NCBI GenBank assembly: GCA_030640495.1
Contig: DAOWJH010000023.1
Coordinates: forward strand, 1-9,119
Length of the DNA: 9,119 nt
Reading direction: 5' to 3'
Source of the DNA: Dehalococcoidia bacterium
Lineage (GTDB): Bacteria > Chloroflexota > Dehalococcoidia > Dehalococcoidales > DAOWJH01
The notes below the pieces were generated by a model, which ran no database searches, was not told where the DNA came from, and worked only from the letters and a program-made list of their open reading frames with translations. Shown one piece after another: positions 4,922 through 9,119 of this stretch. Every line of letters starts with the position of its first letter. Positions within the stretch are counted from its first letter, which is position 1. The translations under genes were made by a program, and so were the position numbers.

Positions 4922-5887
4922 TTGGATTTCGGGGCAATTTGGGATTTAATTATTCTCCGGCCGGTGATAAACAGCCTAATCTGGCTGTGTAGCGTCCTGT
5001 TCAGCAATTTCGGTCTTACTATTATTGCCTTTACTATTATTATTCGCGGCTTAATGTATCAACTGACTGCCAAGCAGCTTCGGGCTACCAAAGGGATGCA
5101 GGAACTTCAGCCCAAGATGTCTGAGCTTCAACAAAAGTATGCCAAGGATAAGCGAAAGCTAGCTCAGGAGCAGATGAAGCTATACAAGGAATCGGGATTG
5201 AGCCCTGCCGGCTGCCTATTACCCATGCTAGTCCAATTACCGGTATGGATAGCCCTCTACCAGTCAATCATTAGGGTTTTGGCGGTAACTCCCGAGGATT
5301 TCCTGAGCCTATCTCACTATCTCTATTCCTGGCCGGTGGTGTATTCTATGCTACCTCTTGGCAGGGCGTTCCTCTGGCTCGACCTGGCTACACCTAATGC
5401 TATTATGGCCCTTCTGGTTGCCGGCACAATGTGGATCCAGCAGAAGATGGTGGCACCAACCACTGCTGACCCCAAACAGCAAGCCCAGAGCCGAATGATG
5501 CTGTGGATGATGCCCCTGATGTTTGGCTTCTTCTGCTTATCATTCCCTAGCGGCTTGTCTCTCTATTGGCTGGCGTCAAATGTTATCAGCATTGTTATGC
5601 AGTATTTTGTTACCGGGTGGGGAGGCTTGGTTAAGTTAGGACCTAAGCGAGCAGCCGGTAGGGATAAAAAATATAGGAAGCGTATTACCCAGGTAGAGCA
5701 AGAATCTTCACCATATGCTGATATTGGTGCTGATATTGTTGAACCAGGCTCTACCCCCGAGGAAGGATTGGGCTATGGAAAGTTTGGAGATAAGCGCCAA
5801 GACCGTGGAGGAGGCTACCCAACGCGCCTTAGAGAAATTAGGCGTTCCACGAGAAAAAGTAAAGGTCACCGTCCTAAAAGAAGGTAG
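4922..5887 (+). CDS. yidC: membrane protein insertase YidC/Oxa1 family
   Basis: YidC/Oxa1/Alb3 insertase, which moves membrane proteins into the cytoplasmic membrane alone or with Sec. The start is TTG 4922, with GAGGTG at 4911-4916 spaced 5 nt. Of 321 aa, about 15-235 are the conserved core. The first membrane segment (about 30-47) has Arg42 in position for the hydrophilic groove. A charged cytoplasmic hairpin (QLRATKGMQELQPKMSELQ, then KYAKDKRKLAQEQMKLY) follows. Next come the signature GCLLPMLVQLPVWIALYQSI (97-116) and further membrane segments near 137-153, 158-173 and 192-230, including FPSGLSLYWLASN (208-220). There is no large periplasmic P1 domain, as in monoderm-type YidC. The tail (240-321) is long and strongly basic, ending in STRKSKGHRPKRR, which could contact the ribosome. 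Its last 37 residues are encoded in the 113-nt overlap with jag. Confidence 0.95.
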   Translation: MDFGAIWDLIILRPVINSLIWLCSVLFSNFGLTIIAFTIIIRGLMYQLTAKQLRATKGMQELQPKMSELQQKYAKDKRKLAQEQMKLYKESGLSPAGCLLPMLVQLPVWIALYQSIIRVLAVTPEDFLSLSHYLYSWPVVYSMLPLGRAFLWLDLATPNAIMALLVAGTMWIQQKMVAPTTADPKQQAQSRMMLWMMPLMFGFFCLSFPSGLSLYWLASNVISIVMQYFVTGWGGLVKLGPKRAAGRDKKYRKRITQVEQESSPYADIGADIVEPGSTPEEGLGYGKFGDKRQDRGGGYPTRLREIRRSTRKSKGHRPKRR

Positions 5888-6443
5888 GCATGGCATCCTG
5901 AGCCTGGGGGCTGAGGAGGCTACGATTAGAGTAGAACCATTGATGCCCACCCCTGAAGAAGACAGCACTATAGCTGAGGTAGCTAAAGGCGTCTTGGAAG
6001 CACTGCTTACCAAGATGGGATTAACTGCCTCTATTGTGCCTCAGGCTAAACCTGTTGGTGAGGCAGAGGAAGAAGCTACTCCTTCTGTTGCCTTTAATAT
6101 AAAGGGTGATGACCTCGGTATCTTGATCGGGCGGCGGGGGCAGACCCTTTCTTGCTTGCAGTATATTGTCAGGCTTATTGTCGGTCATCAGACCGAGACT
6201 TGGTTGCCGATAACTATTGACGTAGAGGGATATAAGCAACGCCGCTATGAAGCATTGCAAGCTTTAGCCTGGCGTATGGCTGAGCAGGTGAAGGCTAGGG
6301 GGGTGCCATTTACCCTGGAGCCAATGTCAGCTTATGAGCGGCGTATTGTCCATCTTGCTTTAGCTGACCACCCTGATGTTATCACTCAGAGCATCGGTGA
6401 CGGTGAGGCTCGTAAGGTATCTATTTTATTGAAGGAAAAATAG
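5775..6443 (+). CDS. jag: RNA-binding protein Jag (KhpB), Jag_N-KH-R3H
   Basis: Jag/SpoIIIJ-associated RNA-binding protein, known as KhpB in streptococci, where it helps control cell division and elongation. I choose ATG 5775 (222 aa), with GGAAGGA at 5761-5767 spaced 7 nt. The frame is open for 20 further codons upstream (ATG 5715), but those residues have no family character. Domains: Jag_N (about 1-55, ESLEISAKTVEEATQRALEK then GRHGILSLGAEEA), a short acidic linker, a KH domain (about 105-150) with the GRRG loop at 119-122, and an R3H domain (about 155-218) with Arg189-x3-His193. It follows yidC as in many Firmicutes and Chloroflexota, but here the start lies 113 nt inside yidC in the +1 frame, so translation of the two must be coupled or competing. 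Confidence 0.95.
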   Translation: MESLEISAKTVEEATQRALEKLGVPREKVKVTVLKEGRHGILSLGAEEATIRVEPLMPTPEEDSTIAEVAKGVLEALLTKMGLTASIVPQAKPVGEAEEEATPSVAFNIKGDDLGILIGRRGQTLSCLQYIVRLIVGHQTETWLPITIDVEGYKQRRYEALQALAWRMAEQVKARGVPFTLEPMSAYERRIVHLALADHPDVITQSIGDGEARKVSILLKEK

Positions 6444-6533
6444 CATCAGGGTAGGAGAGGCGGGGTGGTTCCATGGGTATAATCAATCTCGTCCCTCAAT
6501 GGCGGGATTTCTTCATAGAAAGGGGTTTTTGTT
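6444..6533 (+). other. jag-ileS intergenic leader
   Basis: Ninety bases separate jag from ileS. They contain GGGGTGGTTCC (6462-6472), which resembles the 3' part of a T-box sequence but lacks its ACCGCG end. They also hold a TATAAT at 6478-6483 with no matching -35, and a weak hairpin TCCC/GGGA followed by TTTCTTC. There is no room for a normal T-box stem I with a specifier loop unless it extends back into jag. I do not assign a regulator here; ileS is most simply read through from jag. Confidence 0.3.
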
Positions 6534-9119
6534 ATGTTCCATCCCGTGCCCAGTAAGGTGAATTTTCCACAGGTTGAGGAAAATATACTTACCTTGTGGA
6601 GAAAGAATAACACCTTTGAGCGGAGTATAGACGCTCGTCGTGGCGCCCCCTGGTTTATATTGTATGAGGGACCGCCTACCGTTAATGGCAGCCCCGGTGT
6701 CCATCATGTGCTGTCTCGTGTCTTCAAGGATATTATACCCCGCTATAAGGCAATGAAGGGCTATCATACCTTCCGCATCGGCGGTTGGGATACCCACGGG
6801 CTGCCGGTGGAGCTAGAGGTGGAAAGAGAACTCGGTTTTTCCGGCAAAGCCCAGATTGAGGAATATGGGGTTGAGCGATTCAATGCCCGCTGTCGCCAGA
6901 GCGTTTTTAGCTACCTCAAGGAATGGGAGGCAATGACCGAGCGCATCGCCTATTGGTGTGACTTAAAACACCCCTATATCACCATGGACAATAATTATAT
7001 TGAGAGCATCTGGTGGGCGATAAAGCAACTCTGGGATAAGGGGCTGGTGTATCAGGGCTATAAAACTGCGGCTCACTGCCCCCGCTGCGGCACCTCCCTC
7101 AGCTCTCACGAAGTCGCCCTCGGCTATCAGGATGATGTTGAAGACCCTTCAGTTTATATAAAGTTTAAAATCGTTCCATCATCTCTAAAGGATTCTGAGG
7201 CGCATCAACGGCTATCTAAGCTCTTTTCAGCTAAGCCCGCCTACTTTCTGGCCTGGACGACTACCCCGTGGACACTGCCGGGCAACACAGCGCTAGCGGT
7301 GGCTCCTGATGCTGATTATGCTGTAGTGGAAATTGATAACGAATATCTCATTATGGCTGATGCCCTGCGTGAACAGGTGGGACTGAGCGCTTATAAGGTA
7401 GTGGATAGGGTCAATGGGAGTGCCCTGGTAAATCTTAAGTATGAGCCTCTGTTTAATCCGCACCATTTTGGTGTGGAGCGCCAGCGATTTCACATGCACT
7501 CACAGCTCACTCTACAGAAGCCAATCACTAACCTAACCTACGCCGTAATTGCGGCTGATTTTGTCTCTCTGGAAGACGGCACCGGGATAGTCCACATGGC
7601 GCCGGCTTATGGCGAAGTCGACTTTGAAGCCGGGCAGGAAAAAGGGCTGGATTTTGTCCACGTGGTCGACCTGCAGGGTAAAATGATGGGTAGTTATCCC
7701 TTTGCCGGCAAGTTTGTTAAAGATGCTGACCCGCTGGTGATTGAGGAGCTAAAGAAAAAGAATCTGCTCTTCCGCAGTGAGAAGATTCGTCACACCTACC
7801 CCTTCTGCTGGCGCTGTGAGACACCCCTCCTCTACTATGTTAAGCAGACCTGGTATATCAAAACCACTGCCCTGAAACAAAACCTTATTTCGGGCAACAG
7901 TGAGATAAACTGGTACCCCGAGCATATCAAGTATGGCCGCTTTGGCGATTGGCTGGAAAATAATGTGGACTGGGCATTTTCCCGGGAACGCTACTGGGGG
8001 ACACCATTACCTATATGGAAGTGTGAGTCTTGTGGCAAGTGTGAGTGTGTGGGTAGTGTGGAGGATTTGAAGGAGAAGGCTGGGTTTACTGGATTAAAAG
8101 AGCCCTTGGATTTGCATCGCCCCTTTGTTGATGAACTAACCTTTGATTGTCCTGAGTGCGGGGCAAAGATGAGGCGGGTACCCGAGGTAATTGACTGCTG
8201 GTTTGACTCAGGAGCTATGCCCGTAGCCCAATGGCACTACCCCTTTGACAATGAAACCTTGCTTGAAGATGGGCGATTTCCCGCCGATTATATCTGTGAA
8301 GCCGTTGACCAGACCCGCGGCTGGTTCTACAGCCTGCACGCCATATCTACTCTGCTGTTTAATCGCCCCTGTTTTAAGAATGTTATCTGCCTAGGGCATG
8401 TCCTTGATGCCAGAGGGGAGAAGATGAGCAAGACTAAGGAGAATGTGGTTGAGCCATCGGCGGTGATTAACAAATATGGTGCGGATGCCCTGCGCTGGTA
8501 CTTCTTTACTGCCGTGCCGGCAGGTAATGTGTACCGTTTCGATGACAAGATTGTAATTGAGATAACCCGCCGCTTTCTACTAACCCTGTGGAATGTCTAC
8601 TCATTTTTCGTTACCTACGCTAACATAGACCAATTCACCCCTGGCTCTGAAGCAGCCTCGCTGGAGCCATCAGAGCTTGACCACTGGGTCATCTCTGAGC
8701 TTAATCAGCTCATAGTTGATGTTACTGCTGCCCTTGATAACTATAACCCAACCGAGGCAGGGCGGGAAATAGAAAACTTTGTCAATGACCTATCTAATTG
8801 GTATGTGCGCCGCAGTCGTCGTCGCTTTTGGAAGAGTGAGAATGATGCCGATAAACTGTCGGCATATACCACCCTCTATCACTGCCTGGTTACCCTGTCA
8901 AAACTATTGGCTCCATTCACCCCCTTCCTCGCCGAGGAATTGTATCGTAACCTGGTCGTAACCACCTCCCCCCAGGCTCCCGACAGCGTGCACCTGGCTG
9001 ACTTCCCGGTGGCTGATGTGACCAAAATTGATAAGCGACTGTCGGCTGATACCCGCTTGGTAATGAAAGTATCCAGTCTGGGTCGGGCAGCCAGAAGCCA
9101 GGCAGGTATCAAGGTGCGC
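6534..9119 (+). CDS. ileS: isoleucyl-tRNA synthetase, type 2 (3' end cut by window)
   Basis: Class I isoleucyl-tRNA synthetase, charging tRNA-Ile. The frame is open for all 862 codons from ATG 6534 to the window end, so it is the 5' part of a protein that in this subgroup is usually about 1,000 aa or more. AAAGGGG (6519-6525), 8 nt upstream, supports the start. Landmarks: the first class I signature reads NGSPGVHHVL, so HIGH is replaced by GVHH (55-58). GGWDTHGLPVE follows. The CP1 editing domain is intact, with WTTTPWTLPGN (241-251) and GTGIVHMAPAYGEVD (349-363) including the editing Asp363. Zinc-ribbon-like cysteine pairs lie at 182/185, 497/500 and 539/542. WFDSG and the second signature KMSKT (630-634) follow, then the start of the anticodon-binding domain. 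This is the eukaryote-like IleRS2 architecture, as found in mupirocin-tolerant bacteria. It lies 90 nt after jag, probably in the same transcript. Confidence 0.96.
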   Translation, partial: MFHPVPSKVNFPQVEENILTLWRKNNTFERSIDARRGAPWFILYEGPPTVNGSPGVHHVLSRVFKDIIPRYKAMKGYHTFRIGGWDTHGLPVELEVERELGFSGKAQIEEYGVERFNARCRQSVFSYLKEWEAMTERIAYWCDLKHPYITMDNNYIESIWWAIKQLWDKGLVYQGYKTAAHCPRCGTSLSSHEVALGYQDDVEDPSVYIKFKIVPSSLKDSEAHQRLSKLFSAKPAYFLAWTTTPWTLPGNTALAVAPDADYAVVEIDNEYLIMADALREQVGLSAYKVVDRVNGSALVNLKYEPLFNPHHFGVERQRFHMHSQLTLQKPITNLTYAVIAADFVSLEDGTGIVHMAPAYGEVDFEAGQEKGLDFVHVVDLQGKMMGSYPFAGKFVKDADPLVIEELKKKNLLFRSEKIRHTYPFCWRCETPLLYYVKQTWYIKTTALKQNLISGNSEINWYPEHIKYGRFGDWLENNVDWAFSRERYWGTPLPIWKCESCGKCECVGSVEDLKEKAGFTGLKEPLDLHRPFVDELTFDCPECGAKMRRVPEVIDCWFDSGAMPVAQWHYPFDNETLLEDGRFPADYICEAVDQTRGWFYSLHAISTLLFNRPCFKNVICLGHVLDARGEKMSKTKENVVEPSAVINKYGADALRWYFFTAVPAGNVYRFDDKIVIEITRRFLLTLWNVYSFFVTYANIDQFTPGSEAASLEPSELDHWVISELNQLIVDVTAALDNYNPTEAGREIENFVNDLSNWYVRRSRRRFWKSENDADKLSAYTTLYHCLVTLSKLLAPFTPFLAEELYRNLVVTTSPQAPDSVHLADFPVADVTKIDKRLSADTRLVMKVSSLGRAARSQAGIKVR

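Noticed and set aside
5715..5774. Longer Jag from ATG 5715
   Set aside because: The extra 20 residues are out-of-frame yidC sequence. The family N-terminus and the ribosome site both fit ATG 5775.
6478..6483. TATAAT before ileS as a promoter
   Set aside because: The hexamer is perfect, but the expected -35 position reads GAGAGG and there is no extended -10, so support is insufficient.
6563..6600. DnaA-box-like TTTTCCACA and TTGTGGAGAAA in early ileS
   Set aside because: Both lie within conserved ileS coding sequence, are imperfect, and have no origin context.

Overview
The window is an ordinary-looking stretch of bacterial chromosome at moderate GC. It is dominated by core information-processing and membrane-biogenesis genes, almost all on the plus strand. 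The rpsF-ssb-rpsR block, then rpmH-rnpA-yidD-yidC-jag, then a long eukaryote-like (type 2) isoleucyl-tRNA synthetase, suggest a Chloroflexota bacterium, most likely Dehalococcoidia-like. This placement rests on gene order and protein flavour as I recognise them; no search was run. Use of GTG and TTG starts and a YidC without a large N-terminal periplasmic domain fit a monoderm-type cell.

Layout. (1) 102-1052: a complete carbamate kinase gene, preceded by a short GC-rich hairpin. (2) 1053-1559: about 500 bases without a plus-strand gene. It holds a minus-strand tRNA-Asp(GTC) with its own promoter and, just downstream of the tRNA, a start-less helix-turn-helix protein remnant. That arrangement is typical of an eroded tRNA-targeted integrative element. 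(3) 1560-2744: rpsF-ssb-rpsR behind a strong extended -10 promoter; the SSB linker carries a 15-bp tandem repeat. (4) 2745-3194: rpmH, too short for most ORF callers, with a perfect-consensus promoter. It lies between two intergenic segments that share sequence blocks. (5) 3195-6443: rnpA, yidD (overlapping rnpA), a lipoprotein-like eight-bladed PQQ-type beta-propeller, yidC and jag, packed with short gaps or overlaps. (6) 6534 to the window end: ileS, cut by the window edge.

How the genes work together. rpsF, rpsR and rpmH supply ribosomal proteins, ssb serves replication and repair, and rnpA matures tRNA 5' ends. yidD and yidC handle membrane protein insertion, jag is an RNA-binding partner gene of yidC, and ileS charges tRNA-Ile. 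The propeller lipoprotein sits inside the normally tight rnpA-yidD-yidC-jag cluster. Its stop codon overlaps the Shine-Dalgarno of yidC, so it is probably co-expressed with the insertase.

I see no defence system, CRISPR array or intact mobile element. The points most worth a second look are the inverted HIGH signature (GVHH) of the IleRS, the propeller gene inside the yidC cluster, the 113-nt yidC/jag coding overlap, and the repeat-bearing intergenic regions around rpmH.
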